Source: Chloroflexota bacterium (lineage in GTDB: Bacteria > Chloroflexota > Dormibacteria > Dormibacterales > Dormibacteraceae). From it: DNA of 62,942 nt. The notes beneath the pieces were generated by a model that saw nothing but the letters and a program-made list of their open reading frames with translations, made no database searches and was not told the DNA's origin. The stretch lies in NCBI GenBank assembly GCA_005889135.1, contig VBEK01000128.1, forward strand, positions 1-62,942. Reading direction: 5' to 3'. A program made the position numbers and the translations under genes. Positions 27,815 to 39,148 of the stretch are shown piece after piece; the stretch's first letter is position 1, and each line of letters opens with the position of its first letter.

Positions 27815-28189
27815 TTAAGCACGGCCGTACCGGTCCTCGAGCCGCACGACGTCATCGAGCTCGGGCGTCGAGACCTCGACGATGTCGGTGTCCTCGACCG
27901 CGGTGATGCGGTGGCGGGTGCCGGGGGTGATGTGCAGCGTGTCCCCCGCTTGCATACGCCGGGTGGTCAGCTCGCCGCCCTCGACGCCAAGCTCGACGTC
28001 GACCGCGCCCCTGATCACGTACTGATGCTCGTCCTTGCGCTCGTGGAACTGGAGGGAGAGCGCCTCGCCCTTGTTGACGTGCAGGACCTTGCCGGCGTAG
28101 CGGTCGGTGATCGCCCAGCGGAGCTCGTAACCCCAGGGTTTATCGACCTTGTGGTCTTCGACCCTGCCGAACTCAGGACGCACCAGCAT
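27815..28189 (-). CDS. Cupin protein, mannose-6-phosphate isomerase type II-like
   Basis: A small single-cupin protein (124 residues from ATG 28189; a GTG at 28222 would add 11). VDKPWGYELRWA, KVLHVNKGEALSLQFHERKDEHQYVI and GDTLHITPGTRHRITA carry the metal-binding His/Glu pattern of the cupin domain found at the C-terminus of ManC/type II PMI enzymes. With the adjacent phosphohexomutase and manC it suggests GDP-mannose synthesis from fructose-6-phosphate. The upstream mutase frame runs 175 nt into this gene. Confidence 0.85.
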   Translation of the reverse strand: MLVRPEFGRVEDHKVDKPWGYELRWAITDRYAGKVLHVNKGEALSLQFHERKDEHQYVIRGAVDVELGVEGGELTTRRMQAGDTLHITPGTRHRITAVEDTDIVEVSTPELDDVVRLEDRYGRA

Positions 28190-29511
28190 GCTGCCTGAGC
28201 TGAACGATGTCTTCGAGCGCACGCAGGCGTGAAGCCGTCGTCCGAGCGCACCCGCTGCACGGCCACCCCCGCGATCTCGGTGGGCTCGTTCTTCTCCAGC
28301 GTGTCGAGGATCCGCTTGCGGTCGGTCTCGTACGTGTCCCGCTGCAGGTGGATGTCGTGGCGGGCGTAAGCGTGCGGACCGACGCGCTGCTCGAGACCGG
28401 CCAGGGTCTGCGAGACCGTCTTGCCGGTCTTCACCATCATCTCCGCGAACAGCAGGCCGATCAGGATGCCGTCCCGCTCAGGGATGTGCCCTCGGACCGC
28501 GAAACCCCCGGACTCCTCACCGCCGAGCAGCGCGTTGGTCTCGATCATCTTCGGCGCGACGTTCTTGAAGCCGACCGGCACCTCGTACACGCGCTCGCCG
28601 AACTCGGCACCGAGCTTGTCGACCATCGCGGTCATGTTCACCGTCTTGACCACCGGCCCGCGCATGCCCCGCGTCTCGAACAGGTAGAGCATCAGAAGGG
28701 CGAAGACCTGCAGCTGGTTGATGAAGCGGCCGGTCTCATCGATGATGCCCACGCGATCGGCGTCGCCGTCGGTGCAGATGCACAGGTCCTGGTTGCCGAC
28801 CTTCATGACCGCGATCGTGGAGTCGATGTTGGGCGGGATCGGCTCCGGGTTCATACCGCCGAAGAGCGGGTTGCGCTGATTGTGCAGCTCGGTCACCGCC
28901 GTCCTGCCGCCGCCGATCATCTCGGCGATGTAGCCGTACCCCGAGCCATACATGCACTCGTGGACGATGCGCAGGCCCGCGTTCTTGACCGCCTCGACGT
29001 CGACCAGACGGGCGATCTGCGCGTAGTAGGCCGGCCGCGGGTCGTACGAAGTGACCAGGCCGTGAGTGACCGTGCGCTCGGGCGCCGGCACCTCGTCGAG
29101 GGCGTTGATGTTGCGCTCCAGCTCGGCGATGACCTCGGACGGGACGGCGCTGCCCGTCTCGGTCTTGTACTTGTAGCCGTTGAACTGGTAGGGGTTATGG
29201 CTGGCGGTGATGGCCACCGCCCCGGTGGCCTTGCGGTCGATCACGGTCCACGAGGCGACCTGGGTTGGCGACGGGCGGTCGAAGACCAGCGTCTTGACGC
29301 CGTTGGCAGCGAACACGGTGGCCACGGCCTCAGCGAAGTCCTCGGAGGCGAACCTGCAGTCGTAGCCCACGATCGCGAGCGGCTCGCTGGATCGGGATTT
29401 CATGTACTGCGCCGTCGCCTGGGCCACGCGGCGCACGTTGCCGAACGTGAAGTCGTCGGCGATGATGCCCCGCCAACCGTCGGTCCCGAACTTGATGTGC
29501 TGCGCCGGCAT
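28015..29511 (-). CDS. Phosphohexomutase (PGM/PMM family) with missing C-terminal domain
   Basis: An alpha-D-phosphohexomutase expected to interconvert hexose 1- and 6-phosphates. Domain I begins HIKFGTDGWRGIIADDF. The phosphoserine loop is seen as AITASHNPYQFNGYK, the metal loop as CTDGDADRVGIID and the sugar loop as GGEESGGFAVRGH. Homology stops at residue about 427 (VQRVRSDDGF). The expected domain IV with its SGTEP-type phosphate-binding loop is absent. Instead the frame reads out of register through the cupin gene to a stop at 28015. It is probably truncated, and possibly non-functional. Confidence 0.85.
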   Translation of the reverse strand: MPAQHIKFGTDGWRGIIADDFTFGNVRRVAQATAQYMKSRSSEPLAIVGYDCRFASEDFAEAVATVFAANGVKTLVFDRPSPTQVASWTVIDRKATGAVAITASHNPYQFNGYKYKTETGSAVPSEVIAELERNINALDEVPAPERTVTHGLVTSYDPRPAYYAQIARLVDVEAVKNAGLRIVHECMYGSGYGYIAEMIGGGRTAVTELHNQRNPLFGGMNPEPIPPNIDSTIAVMKVGNQDLCICTDGDADRVGIIDETGRFINQLQVFALLMLYLFETRGMRGPVVKTVNMTAMVDKLGAEFGERVYEVPVGFKNVAPKMIETNALLGGEESGGFAVRGHIPERDGILIGLLFAEMMVKTGKTVSQTLAGLEQRVGPHAYARHDIHLQRDTYETDRKRILDTLEKNEPTEIAGVAVQRVRSDDGFTPACARRHRSAQAACWCVLSSAGSKTTRSINPGVTSSAGRSPTATPARSCTSTRARRSPSSSTSARTSIST

Positions 29512-29518
29512 TGCTCGC

Positions 29519-30583
29519 CTAAAGGTATCTGGTCTTGCCGGAGCGCTTCAGGGCCTCGACGACCCGCCGCACGTCCTGCGCCCGAGAGCGCGGAACCACC
29601 AGGAGGGCGTCCTCCGTGTCGACGATGATCACGTCCTCGAGGCCGATCGCGGCCACGAGCCTGCGGCCGCCTAAGATCAGGCTGCCGGTCGTATCCACGA
29701 GCACCGCCTCGCCGTCGACGGAGTTGCCGCGAGCGTCGGCGTGCACGCGGTCGCCGAGCTCCGCCCAGCTGCCGATGTCGGCCCAGTCGAAGGCTGCGGG
29801 CACGAGCACGAGCCGGTCGGTCTTCTCCATCACGGTTCGGTCCACGACCTCGACCGGCAGCCGGCCGTAGAGCTCGGCCGCGGCCGTCTGGTCCCCCGCC
29901 TCGCGCGCGGCGATCACCTTGCGCAGGCCGGCGAGGTGTCGCGGCGCGTGCCGGCGCAGCTCCTCCAGGAAAACCTCGACGCGCCATGAGAACCAGGCGA
30001 GGTTCCAGTAGTAGCCGCCCTCGCGCAGGAAACGCTTCGCGGCGGCGGCGGCCGGCTTCTCGATGAAGCGCCGGACTCGCAACGTGCCGCGAACCGGCCG
30101 CCCCGGGGCGTGGATGTAGCCGAGCCCGGTGGAGGGAAAGGTGGGCTTGAGCCCGACCGTGACCAGGACGTCCGTCGCGGCGGCCGCCTGGACCGCCGCC
30201 CGCACCGCGCGCGTCACCTCGGCGGCCCCGCGCACGACGTGGTCGGCGGGCAAGGCGATCATCACCGCACCGGGAATGCGGCGGCTCAACGTCAGCGCCG
30301 CCAGCCCGTAAGCGTTCGTCGTCCCGCGGGCCGAGGGCTCGAGGATGAGATGCGTGTCGTCGACCTCGGGGAGGACCGACTCGATGATCTCGCGCTGGCG
30401 GGTCTCGGTCAGGACGAAGACCTCGTCCGCAACCCTCTTCGCCCGCTCGTACGTCGCGCGCAGCAGCGGTTGCCCGCGCTCCCCCAGCGGCAGGACGTGC
30501 TTGGGCGTCGCGCGCCGCGACCGCGGCCACAACCTGGTCCCGGCGCCTCCGGCCGGAATCACGGCGACGGTCTTCGCGCTCAC
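29519..30583 (-). CDS. manC: Mannose-1-phosphate guanylyltransferase
   Basis: Makes GDP-mannose from GTP and mannose-1-phosphate. It has 354 residues. The nucleotidyltransferase signature [18 protein letters not shown] is at the N-terminus; [26 protein letters not shown] and TGLGYIHAP follow, with RRFIEKP and FDWADIGSW later. It lacks the fused isomerase domain of larger ManC proteins, a role the nearby cupin could fill. The GTG at 30583 overlaps the metK stop (GTGA). Confidence 0.92.
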   Translation of the reverse strand: MSAKTVAVIPAGGAGTRLWPRSRRATPKHVLPLGERGQPLLRATYERAKRVADEVFVLTETRQREIIESVLPEVDDTHLILEPSARGTTNAYGLAALTLSRRIPGAVMIALPADHVVRGAAEVTRAVRAAVQAAAATDVLVTVGLKPTFPSTGLGYIHAPGRPVRGTLRVRRFIEKPAAAAAKRFLREGGYYWNLAWFSWRVEVFLEELRRHAPRHLAGLRKVIAAREAGDQTAAAELYGRLPVEVVDRTVMEKTDRLVLVPAAFDWADIGSWAELGDRVHADARGNSVDGEAVLVDTTGSLILGGRRLVAAIGLEDVIIVDTEDALLVVPRSRAQDVRRVVEALKRSGKTRYL

Positions 30584-31728
30584 GCGCGCAGTGACAGCTC
30601 TTCCGCGAGCTCGGCCGCCCGCGTGGTCGACTCCCAGGGCGCGTCGATCTCGGTGCGGCCGAAGTGACCATAGACGGCGGTCTGCCGGAACAGCGGCCGG
30701 CGCAGGTTGAGCTCCTTGATGATGCCGAGCGGGCTCAGGTCGAAGAGCCTGGCCACCGCGGTTGCGATCGCGGTGTCAGGGATCTTGCCTGTGCCGTAGG
30801 TGTCGACGCGGATGGCGACCGGCTTGACGACCCCGATGGCGTACGACACCTGGACCTCGCACCTGCTCGCGAGACCCGCGGCGACGACGTTCTTGGCTAC
30901 GTAGCGCGCGCCGTACGCACCGGCGCGGTCGACCTTCGTCGGGTCCTTGCCCGAGAAGCACCCGCCGCCGTGGCGGGCGTAGCCGCCGTAGGTGTCGACC
31001 ATGATCTTGCGCCCCGTGAGCCCGGCGTCGGCCACCGGCCCGCCGACCACGAACCGGCCGGTTGGGTTGATGTAGGAGCGGATCGTTCCGCCGCGAAGCT
31101 CGGCGGGGATCACGGCGTCGATGACGTGCTCGGTGATGTCCGCGCGCAGCTGGTCGACCGCGACCTCATCGTGGTGCTGGGCCGAGAGGACGACGTTGTC
31201 GACCCCGGCGGGCCTGCCGTCGTCGTCGTAGCGCACCGTGACCTGGACCTTGCCGTCCGGGCGCAGGTAGCTGAGCTGCTTGCCGCGGCGCACCTCCGCC
31301 AGCCGGCGGGCCAGGCGGTGCGCCACCATGATCGGGAGCGGCATCAGCTCGGGCGTCTCGTCACAGGCGAAGCCGAACATCATCCCCGAGTCGCCGGCGC
31401 CGCCGACGTCCACGCCCTGGGCGATGTCGGGTGACTGCTCGTCGATGCTGCTCACGACGCCGCAGGTCTCGGCGTCGAAGCCGTACTTGGCGCGCGTGTA
31501 GCCGACCTCCCGGATGGTCTGGCGGATGATCCGCGGGATGTCGACGTAGCAGTCGGTCGTGATCTCTCCGACGACGATCACGAGGCCGGTGGTGACGATC
31601 GCCTCACAGGCGACGCGCGCGAGCGGGTCCTTGGCCAGGATGGCGTCGAGAATTGCGTCGGAGATCTGGTCGGCCAGCTTGTCCGGATGGCCTTCGGTGA
31701 CGGACTCGGACGTGAACAGCGACGGCAT
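30580..31728 (-). CDS. metK: S-adenosylmethionine synthase
   Basis: Makes SAM from methionine and ATP. It has 382 residues. Signatures are [36 protein letters not shown] and [21 protein letters not shown] (read in parts). The ATG at 31728 has AGGAGG nine bases upstream. Together with ahcY nearby it serves the methyl cycle. A 100-nt GC-rich leader separates it from the patatin gene. Confidence 0.95.
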   Translation of the reverse strand: MPSLFTSESVTEGHPDKLADQISDAILDAILAKDPLARVACEAIVTTGLVIVVGEITTDCYVDIPRIIRQTIREVGYTRAKYGFDAETCGVVSSIDEQSPDIAQGVDVGGAGDSGMMFGFACDETPELMPLPIMVAHRLARRLAEVRRGKQLSYLRPDGKVQVTVRYDDDGRPAGVDNVVLSAQHHDEVAVDQLRADITEHVIDAVIPAELRGGTIRSYINPTGRFVVGGPVADAGLTGRKIMVDTYGGYARHGGGCFSGKDPTKVDRAGAYGARYVAKNVVAAGLASRCEVQVSYAIGVVKPVAIRVDTYGTGKIPDTAIATAVARLFDLSPLGIIKELNLRRPLFRQTAVYGHFGRTEIDAPWESTTRAAELAEELSLRA

Positions 31729-31828
31729 ACGGCTGGTCCTCCTCTGAATGTTCCCGCGCCGGCAAGGTCGGGCCGCCGCGTGGGCCCTTCCCCAGGCGCC
31801 AGGTCGTTCGCTCCGGGACGGGGGAATC
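31729..31828 (-). promoter_or_regulatory. Structured metK leader, possible regulatory RNA
   Basis: On the minus strand, between the patatin stop and the metK ATG, GGCGCC pairs with a later GGCGC. Inside that, GGGCC pairs with GGCCC, giving a nested two-stem structure of about 50 nt before the AGGAGG ribosome site. Its place upstream of metK invites comparison with SAM-sensing RNAs. I do not recognise the conserved core of SAM-I, SAM-II or SAM-IV. The base pairing is seen; regulation is speculative. Confidence 0.3.
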
Positions 31829-32707
31829 CTAACCCAGGGACAGGTAGTGCACGCCCGAGTGACGGAACAGCCGCGAGCCGCGCTGGCGGAGCAGCTCCGC
31901 GGTCGAGGCCCGCGTGGCCTCGATCACGGACTCGACGTGCTCCCGCTTCATCACCCAGGTGGTCGTCGGCGCCGTGATGGGACACAGGACGACGATCCGC
32001 GCCCGCTGGCGCAGGCGCTCGTAGTCGCTGAGCATCTGGTGGTGCAGCGAGAGCTGCAGCGTCCGAGCGATCAGCTCCGGGATCGAGTTGGGGATGAGCT
32101 CATACTCGGCCCCGCCCATGAGGCTGACGGCGAGGATGTCCTTAGCCCCCGCCTCGACCGCGACGTTGAGCGGCGTGTTGTCGACCACCCCGCCGTCCAG
32201 GTGCTCCCGCTCGTTGATGCGGACGGACGGGAAGATCCCAGGGATCGCGGTCGAGGCCAGCAGCGCGGTGGTGAGGTCTCCTGAGCGGAACACGGCGGGC
32301 CGGCCCGCGTTCATGTCCGTCGCCACGACCGCGAGCGGGAGCCGGAGCTGCTCGAAGGTGGTCATGCCGGTCAGCGCCTCGGCCCGCTCGATCAAACGGC
32401 GCACGTTCTGCTGCGGCATCACGCTCAGCTGGTCCCGGCGGAGGCCGGAGATGATGACGCCGAGCGGGTGGGCCTGGAACACGGCCGCGGCCTGGCGGGA
32501 GAGCCAGACCTCGCGCAGCATCATCGTCCCGGCGAGCGAAGGGTAGGCCGCGATCGAGGCCCCGTTGAGCGCGCCGACGCTGGTGCCGACGATGTCGACC
32601 GGCGCCTCGATGCCCGCCTCGAAGAGCGCCTGCAGGACGCCGACCTGCGCGGCTCCCCTCGCTCCCCCACCGCCCAGCACCCAGGTGCGCCGAGCGGAAC
32701 CGAACAT
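31829..32707 (-). CDS. Patatin-like phospholipase
   Basis: A 292-residue RssA/YchK-type patatin-like serine hydrolase. The oxyanion loop [14 protein letters not shown] is at about residues 12-25, the nucleophile elbow GTSVGALNG at about 42, and the catalytic Asp in [11 protein letters not shown]. No signal peptide is seen, so it is probably cytoplasmic. Its substrate among lipids or esters is unknown. It lies between ahcY and metK, with 5 bp to ahcY. Confidence 0.9.
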   Translation of the reverse strand: MFGSARRTWVLGGGGARGAAQVGVLQALFEAGIEAPVDIVGTSVGALNGASIAAYPSLAGTMMLREVWLSRQAAAVFQAHPLGVIISGLRRDQLSVMPQQNVRRLIERAEALTGMTTFEQLRLPLAVVATDMNAGRPAVFRSGDLTTALLASTAIPGIFPSVRINEREHLDGGVVDNTPLNVAVEAGAKDILAVSLMGGAEYELIPNSIPELIARTLQLSLHHQMLSDYERLRQRARIVVLCPITAPTTTWVMKREHVESVIEATRASTAELLRQRGSRLFRHSGVHYLSLG

Positions 32708-32712
32708 CTTTC

Positions 32713-33993
<1,281 letters not shown>

Positions 33994-34521
33994 CTAGTAG
34001 ACGATCTCGCTCTTCAGGTTCACGTCCTGCAGCTTCTGCCTGCCGTCGAGATAGGCCAGCTCGATCAGGACCTGGACGCCGATGACGTCGGCACCGAGCT
34101 TACGCATCAGGCGCACCGCGGCGGAGGCGGTGCCCCCGGTGGCGAGGACATCATCGACGATCAGCACCTTCTGGCCGGGCTGCACGGCGTCGGAGTGGAC
34201 CTCGAGACGGTCGGTGCCGTACTCGAGGTCGTACGACTCCATGACGGTCATCCACGGCAGCTTTCCTGTCTTCCGGATGGGCACGAACCCGGCGCCGAGT
34301 CGCACCGAGATCGCGGAGCCGGGGATGAAGCCGCGGGCCTCGACGCCGGCGACCAGGTCCGGTGGGTTTGCGGACCACGCGCTCGACATCATCTCCACGA
34401 CCTCGCGGAAGATCGTCTTGTCCCCGAGGAGGGGCGTGATGTCGCGGAAGATGATCCCTTTCTGCGGGTAGTCCGGGACGTCTCGTACGTACCTCTTCAG
34501 CTCTTCGGGCGACGTGCTCAC
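33994..34521 (-). CDS. apt: Adenine phosphoribosyltransferase
   Basis: Salvages adenine to AMP with PRPP. It has 175 residues. The PRPP loop [14 protein letters not shown] is at about 118-131. [13 protein letters not shown] and [20 protein letters not shown] are typical. The GTG at 34521 overlaps the upstream sugar-nucleotide gene's stop (GTGA), and the stop lies 9 bp from ahcY. It therefore links polysaccharide and methyl-cycle genes in one transcript. Confidence 0.94.
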   Translation of the reverse strand: MSTSPEELKRYVRDVPDYPQKGIIFRDITPLLGDKTIFREVVEMMSSAWSANPPDLVAGVEARGFIPGSAISVRLGAGFVPIRKTGKLPWMTVMESYDLEYGTDRLEVHSDAVQPGQKVLIVDDVLATGGTASAAVRLMRKLGADVIGVQVLIELAYLDGRQKLQDVNLKSEIVY

Positions 34522-35477
34522 GCGGATTCCACCGAACGAAAGTATTCAAGAGTTCGGCTCAAGCCGTCTTCGAGGCCCACCTCGGGCCGCCATCCGATGA
34601 GCCGCTGCGCCCGGGCGATGTCGGGCCGGCGCTGCTTCGGATCATCCTCTGGCAGGTCGCCGTGGACGATCTCGCTCCTGGAGCCGGCCAGGCGGATGAT
34701 CGTGCGCGCGAGCTCGAGGACGGTGACCTCCTCGGGGTTGCCCAGGTTCACGGGCAGCTCGTCGCCGCGGTCGAGCCACTCGAGCACGCCGCGCACGAGG
34801 TCGGAGACGTAGCAGAGGCTTCGCGTCTGCGCGCCGTCGCCGTACACGGTGATCGGCTCACCCCGGATCGCCTGAGCCATGAAGTTCGGCACCGCTCGCC
34901 CGTCGGACACCTGCATCCGCGGACCGTGGGTGTTGAAGATGCGGACGATCCTGGTGTCGACGTGGTGCGCGCGGTGGTACGCCATCGCGTACGCCTCGGC
35001 GCACCGCTTGGCCTCGTCGTAGCAGCCCCGCGGGCCGATCGGGTTGACGTTCCCCCAGTAGCTCTCGGGCTGGGGATGGACGAGCGGGTCGCCGTAGATC
35101 TCGGAGGTCGAGGCGAGCATGAACGTCGCCCCTTTGGCGCGCGCCAGACCAAGCATGTTCATCGTCCCGACGGTGCCGACCTTGAGCGTGTGGATGGGGT
35201 TGGCGCCGTACTGCGGCGGTGACGCAGGCGAGGCGAAGTGAAGGACGTAGCGCACGTCGCCGTCGAGGAACACGCCGGTGTTGACGTCAAGCTGCCTCAG
35301 CTCGAAGTCCGGGCTGGCCTCGATGTGCTTCACGTTCCCGGGTGAGCCGGTGATGAAGTTGTCGAGGGCCAGGACGGCAAGGCCGCGCTCGAGGAGCGCG
35401 TCGCACAGGTGCGAGCCGATGAACCCGGCCCCGCCGGAGACCACGGCCCGGGGTTTGGGGGCGCTACTCGCGGCCAA
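34518..35477 (-). CDS. UDP-glucuronate decarboxylase-like SDR (UDP-xylose synthase)
   Basis: An extended short-chain dehydrogenase of 319 residues. The NAD motif [18 protein letters not shown] is at 15-32. The active site has STSEIYGDP and [10 protein letters not shown] (YxxxK). [26 protein letters not shown] and [14 protein letters not shown] are diagnostic of UXS-type enzymes, which convert UDP-glucuronate to UDP-xylose. It overlaps ugd, the source of UDP-glucuronate, by 14 nt, which supports the call. The start is TTG at 35477. Confidence 0.88.
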   Translation of the reverse strand: MAASSAPKPRAVVSGGAGFIGSHLCDALLERGLAVLALDNFITGSPGNVKHIEASPDFELRQLDVNTGVFLDGDVRYVLHFASPASPPQYGANPIHTLKVGTVGTMNMLGLARAKGATFMLASTSEIYGDPLVHPQPESYWGNVNPIGPRGCYDEAKRCAEAYAMAYHRAHHVDTRIVRIFNTHGPRMQVSDGRAVPNFMAQAIRGEPITVYGDGAQTRSLCYVSDLVRGVLEWLDRGDELPVNLGNPEEVTVLELARTIIRLAGSRSEIVHGDLPEDDPKQRRPDIARAQRLIGWRPEVGLEDGLSRTLEYFRSVESA

Positions 35478-36759
35478 TGCCGCGGTAGGTGAATCCCAGG
35501 CCTTTCATCGCCTCCGGGTCGTAGATGTTGCGCCCGTCGACGAGCACCGGCCGGCGCATGAGCTGCCTGACGCGCGCCATGTCTAGCTGACGGAACTCGT
35601 TCCACTCCGTGACCAGTACGAGCGCGTCGGCGCCGGAAGCGACCTCGTATGCGTCCTTCATGTACTCGACGTGAGGCAGCAGCACCCGGGCGCGCTCGAC
35701 CGCCGCGGGGTCGTAGGCGCGCACCTCTGCGCCGGCGGCGAGCAGGACCTTGGCGATGTCGACGCTCGGCGCGTCGCGCATATCGTCGGTGTTGGGCTTG
35801 AACGCGAGCCCGAGCAGGCCGATCGTCTTCCCAGGCAGCTCCTCGAGTGCCTCGCGCAGGAGGTCGATGACGACCAGGCGCTGGTCGCGGTTGATCTCCA
35901 TCACGGCGTGGAGCAGCTCGGGGTGGTAGTTGAAGCGCTCGGCCACAGCCGCGAGCGCGGCCACGTCCTTCGGAAAACAGGAACCCCCGAAGCCGATTCC
36001 CGCGTCCAGGTAGCTCGGGCCGATCCTCTTGTCCAGCCCCATTCCCTCCGCCACCAGCTTCGCGTCGGCGCCGACCCGCTCGCTGATCCATGCGATCTCG
36101 TTGATGAAAGAGATTCGCGCCGCCAGGAAGGCGTTGGAGGCGTACTTGACCATCTCCGCCGTGTAGATGTTCGGCGTGACCAGCACCGGCGCGTGGAGCG
36201 GTGCGTAGAGGGCGGCGACCTTCTCCGCGGCGACGCGGTCGTTGCTGCCGACGACGACCCTGTCCGGGTGCATGAAGTCGTAGATCGCGGACCCCTCGCG
36301 GAGGAACTCCGGGTTCGAGACCACAGCCGCCTCGTGGCGGCTGTTGTGCTTCTGCAGGACCTTGGAGACCATATCGCCCGTAAGTGGCGGCACAGTCGAC
36401 TTGTTGACGACGATCAGCGGGCCGGTCATCGCGCCGGCGATCGAGGCGGCGGCCGACTCCACGTACGAGAGGTCAGCCTCGCCGCCCTCGCCCTCGGGCG
36501 TGCTGACGGCGATGATCGCGAACTCCGCGCCGGGCACCGCGTCGGCGTACGAGGTCGTGAAGGCCAGCCGCCGCGCCGACGCGTTGCGCTCCACCAGCTC
36601 CCGCAGGCCGGGCTCGTAGAAAGGCATCGTCCCACGGCGCAGGAGTGCGACCTTGTCGCGGTCGATGTCGACCACGGTGACATCGTGGCCGAGGTCGGCG
36701 AGGCATGCGGCCGTGGTCAGCCCGACGTACCCGGCGCCGACGACCGCCACCTTGCCCAT
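35464..36759 (-). CDS. ugd: UDP-glucose 6-dehydrogenase
   Basis: NAD-dependent oxidation of UDP-glucose to UDP-glucuronate. It has 431 residues. [20 protein letters not shown] is the Rossmann N-terminus; STVPPLTGD and [11 protein letters not shown] follow, with the catalytic cysteine in [12 protein letters not shown] and the C-terminal [16 protein letters not shown]. It feeds the overlapping decarboxylase gene downstream. Confidence 0.93.
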   Translation of the reverse strand: MGKVAVVGAGYVGLTTAACLADLGHDVTVVDIDRDKVALLRRGTMPFYEPGLRELVERNASARRLAFTTSYADAVPGAEFAIIAVSTPEGEGGEADLSYVESAAASIAGAMTGPLIVVNKSTVPPLTGDMVSKVLQKHNSRHEAAVVSNPEFLREGSAIYDFMHPDRVVVGSNDRVAAEKVAALYAPLHAPVLVTPNIYTAEMVKYASNAFLAARISFINEIAWISERVGADAKLVAEGMGLDKRIGPSYLDAGIGFGGSCFPKDVAALAAVAERFNYHPELLHAVMEINRDQRLVVIDLLREALEELPGKTIGLLGLAFKPNTDDMRDAPSVDIAKVLLAAGAEVRAYDPAAVERARVLLPHVEYMKDAYEVASGADALVLVTEWNEFRQLDMARVRQLMRRPVLVDGRNIYDPEAMKGLGFTYRGIGRE

Positions 36760-36769
36760 GGCGGCGCGA

Positions 36770-37879
36770 TTATGCCAGCACGGATTCGTAAGCCGAGATC
36801 GTTGCGCGCGCGGTCTTCTCCCAGCTGAAGTGCCTGGCCCGCTCGAGCCCCGCCCGCCGCCACCGCTCGCGCTGGCGCAGGATGTCGGTCACCGCGTTGC
36901 CGAGCGCCTCGGCGTCGCCGTCCTCGACCATGATGGCGGCCGCGTCCACGACCTCGGGGATGCTCGAGTTCTGGAAGGCGACGACCGGGCAGCCGCATGC
37001 CATGGCCTCCAGGCAGGGCAGCCCGAACCCCTCGTAGCGGCTCGGGAAGACCAGGCAAGTCGCCGCCGAGTAGAGGTCGGCCAGCTCCTCGTCGACCACC
37101 CGGCCGAGCTGGACGGCGCCCGACATACTCGGCGGGGCCTGGCGCCCCGGGACTCCGGCGATGAGCAGCCTCAAGTCCGGATGGGCCAGGCGCGCAGTCG
37201 TCCAGGCCCGGAGCAGCGCGTGGGGATCCTTACGCGCGTCCAGGGCGCCGACGAACAGCAGGTAGCGACCTTCGATGCCCCACTTCGCCTTGACCCGCGC
37301 GGCGGCGCCTGGCTTGGGGGCGAAGACAGGGTCGGCGGCCTCGGGGATGACGCGGATCCTCTGCCGGGAGGCCAGGCGCATGCGGAGCGCGTCCGCCTGC
37401 GTCGCCTCGGAGACCGCGATCACGAGGTCGGCGCGAGGCAGCAGGCGCCGGAAGATGCCGTAACGCAGCCGCTCGCCGCGCGTATGGGCCCCGCCCCACG
37501 CCCAGGGGATGAGGTCGTGGAGGGTGACCACGAGGCGCGCCGGGCACCGGCCTGGCAGGTGGAAGTCGATGGCGTGGTAGACGTCCGGGCCGATCCGCTC
37601 GATGTCGCCGCTGAGGGCCACCGCGTCCTCGTAGGCCGCGAGCTGGCCGTGGTTCCGGCGGCGGCATCCGGTGAGCCGGTACTTGCCGACCGGGAGGGCG
37701 GGGGCGTCGAACTCAACGTCGAGGAGCAGCGTCAGGCGGTCGTCGAACCCCGCCTTGATCAGCCCCTTCAGGAGGCTGCGGGCGTACGCCCCCACGCCCC
37801 GGACCGCGCTCGGGCCCTGAAGCGGCCTCATGTCCAGCAGTACGGACGGGCGACCACCGCCCTTCCGAGGTTGGTTCAT
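36770..37879 (-). CDS. Glycosyltransferase family 4
   Basis: A retaining GT-B glycosyltransferase of 369 residues from ATG 37879; an internal ATG at 37831 is an alternative. The N-terminal domain has VLLDMRPLQGPSAVRGVGAYAR. The C-terminal donor site has LLFVGALDARKDPHALLRAW, GRVVDEELADLYSAATCLVF and SRYEGFGLPCLEAMACGCPV (E-x7-E). It probably transfers a sugar from a nucleotide donor during surface polysaccharide assembly. It diverges from the dehydrogenase gene across 28 bp. Confidence 0.9.
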   Translation of the reverse strand: MNQPRKGGGRPSVLLDMRPLQGPSAVRGVGAYARSLLKGLIKAGFDDRLTLLLDVEFDAPALPVGKYRLTGCRRRNHGQLAAYEDAVALSGDIERIGPDVYHAIDFHLPGRCPARLVVTLHDLIPWAWGGAHTRGERLRYGIFRRLLPRADLVIAVSEATQADALRMRLASRQRIRVIPEAADPVFAPKPGAAARVKAKWGIEGRYLLFVGALDARKDPHALLRAWTTARLAHPDLRLLIAGVPGRQAPPSMSGAVQLGRVVDEELADLYSAATCLVFPSRYEGFGLPCLEAMACGCPVVAFQNSSIPEVVDAAAIMVEDGDAEALGNAVTDILRQRERWRRAGLERARHFSWEKTARATISAYESVLA

Positions 37880-37894
37880 GAGCACGAGGAAGCA

Positions 37895-37907
37895 TAATTT
37901 GGCGGCC
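37895..37907 (+). promoter_or_regulatory. Leaderless-type -10 box before nucleotide-sugar dehydrogenase
   Basis: TAATTT at 37895-37900 is followed by exactly seven bases and the ATG at 37908. There is no Shine-Dalgarno and no room for one in the 28-bp divergent gap. This matches the TANNNT-N7-start pattern of leaderless transcripts in several high-GC phyla. Promoter activity is inferred. Confidence 0.55.
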
Positions 37908-39098
37908 ATGCACGATCTCGACGCCGTCATCGTCGGTGGCTGCGGCCACGTCGGACTGCCCCTCGCCCTCTCCCTCGCCGACTGCGGATACAAAGTCGGC
38001 ATCAACGACATCGACCAGGCCAAGATCGAGATGGTCCGGGCGGGCCAGGTACCGTTCCGCGAGACCGGAGCCGAGGCGCTCCTGCGGAAGATGCTCCCCA
38101 CGGGGCGCCTCGAGCTCTCGCGCGACCCGGCGATGCTCGAGCGCACGCGCGTCGTCGTGCTGGTGATCGGGACCCCGATCGACGAGTTCATGAACCCGTC
38201 GGTGCGGATCTTCGAACGGGTCCTCGACGAGCTGACGCCGCACATCCAGGGCGGTTCGCTCATCGTCCTCCGGTCGACCGTCTTCCCCGGGACGAGCGAG
38301 ACGGTGGAGCGCCGGCTGCGCGCCGCGGGGATCGACGCCGACGTCACGTTTTGCCCGGAGCGAATCGCCGAGGGGCACGCCCTGGAGGAGCTCCGCACGC
38401 TGCCGCAGATCGTCGGCACGAACTCCGACGCCGCGTTCGCCAAGGCAAGCGTGCTCTTCGAGCGGCTGGGCGTGGCCTCGGTGGTCCGGACGACTCCGCT
38501 CGAGGCGGAGCTGGCCAAGCTGCTGACCAACACCTGGCGCTACATGAAGTTCGCGATCGCGAACCAGTTCTTCCAGATCGTCAACCGGTCGGGCCTGGAC
38601 TACAACCGCGTCCTCAACGCCGTCCGCCAGGACTACCCGCGCGCGGCGGACCTTCCCGGGCCAGGCTTCGCGGCCGGGCCATGTCTGCTCAAGGACACGA
38701 TGCAGCTGTCGGCCTTCACCCCCGACCACTTCCCGATGGGCCAGGCGGCGATGCAGATCAACGAGGGGCTGCCGGGCTACATCGTCGACACGCTGAACTC
38801 CCGGCACGCACTGCTCGACCGCACCGTCGGGATCCTGGGCATGGCCTTCAAGGGCGAGTCCGACGACCCCCGCGCGTCGCTGAGCTACAAGCTGCGCAAG
38901 CTCGCGCAGTTCAAGGGCGCCAGGGTGCTCTGCACCGACCCCTACATCCTCGACGAGACGTTCGAGCCGCTGGACAAGGTGCTGCGCGAGTCCGAGGTGA
39001 TCGTAGTCGGCGCCCCGCACCGCGCTTACCGCGGCCTCGACCTCGGCGACCGCGAGGTCGTGGACATCTGGGGGATAACGGGCCCCATCCGTCTCTGA
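37908..39098 (+). CDS. UDP-glucose/GDP-mannose dehydrogenase family nucleotide-sugar dehydrogenase
   Basis: A four-electron NAD-dependent sugar-nucleotide oxidase of 396 residues, related to WecC/TviB. The N-terminus is AVIVGGCGHVGLPLALSLAD. LRSTVFPGTSETVERRL and FCPERIAEGHALEEL follow, then the catalytic Cys in GPCLLKDTMQL and the C-terminal GMAFKGESDDPRASLSYKLR. CPERIAEG points to the UDP-HexNAc dehydrogenase branch rather than Ugd. It opens the plus-strand polysaccharide group. The start was chosen at ATG 37908 because family homology begins there. Confidence 0.88.
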   Translation: MHDLDAVIVGGCGHVGLPLALSLADCGYKVGINDIDQAKIEMVRAGQVPFRETGAEALLRKMLPTGRLELSRDPAMLERTRVVVLVIGTPIDEFMNPSVRIFERVLDELTPHIQGGSLIVLRSTVFPGTSETVERRLRAAGIDADVTFCPERIAEGHALEELRTLPQIVGTNSDAAFAKASVLFERLGVASVVRTTPLEAELAKLLTNTWRYMKFAIANQFFQIVNRSGLDYNRVLNAVRQDYPRAADLPGPGFAAGPCLLKDTMQLSAFTPDHFPMGQAAMQINEGLPGYIVDTLNSRHALLDRTVGILGMAFKGESDDPRASLSYKLRKLAQFKGARVLCTDPYILDETFEPLDKVLRESEVIVVGAPHRAYRGLDLGDREVVDIWGITGPIRL

Positions 39099-39148
39099 AA
39101 CTCGTCACCACCACCGGCGCAAATGGTCGTTAGTCCGGACGATCGCGG

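Noticed and set aside
31729-31828. Assignment of the metK leader as a known SAM riboswitch
   Set aside because: I could not find the conserved core of any SAM riboswitch class; listed only as a structured leader.
36770-38533. Glycosyltransferase extended upstream to a 587-residue protein
   Set aside because: The extra N-terminus is antisense to the dehydrogenase gene; family homology begins near ATG 37879.
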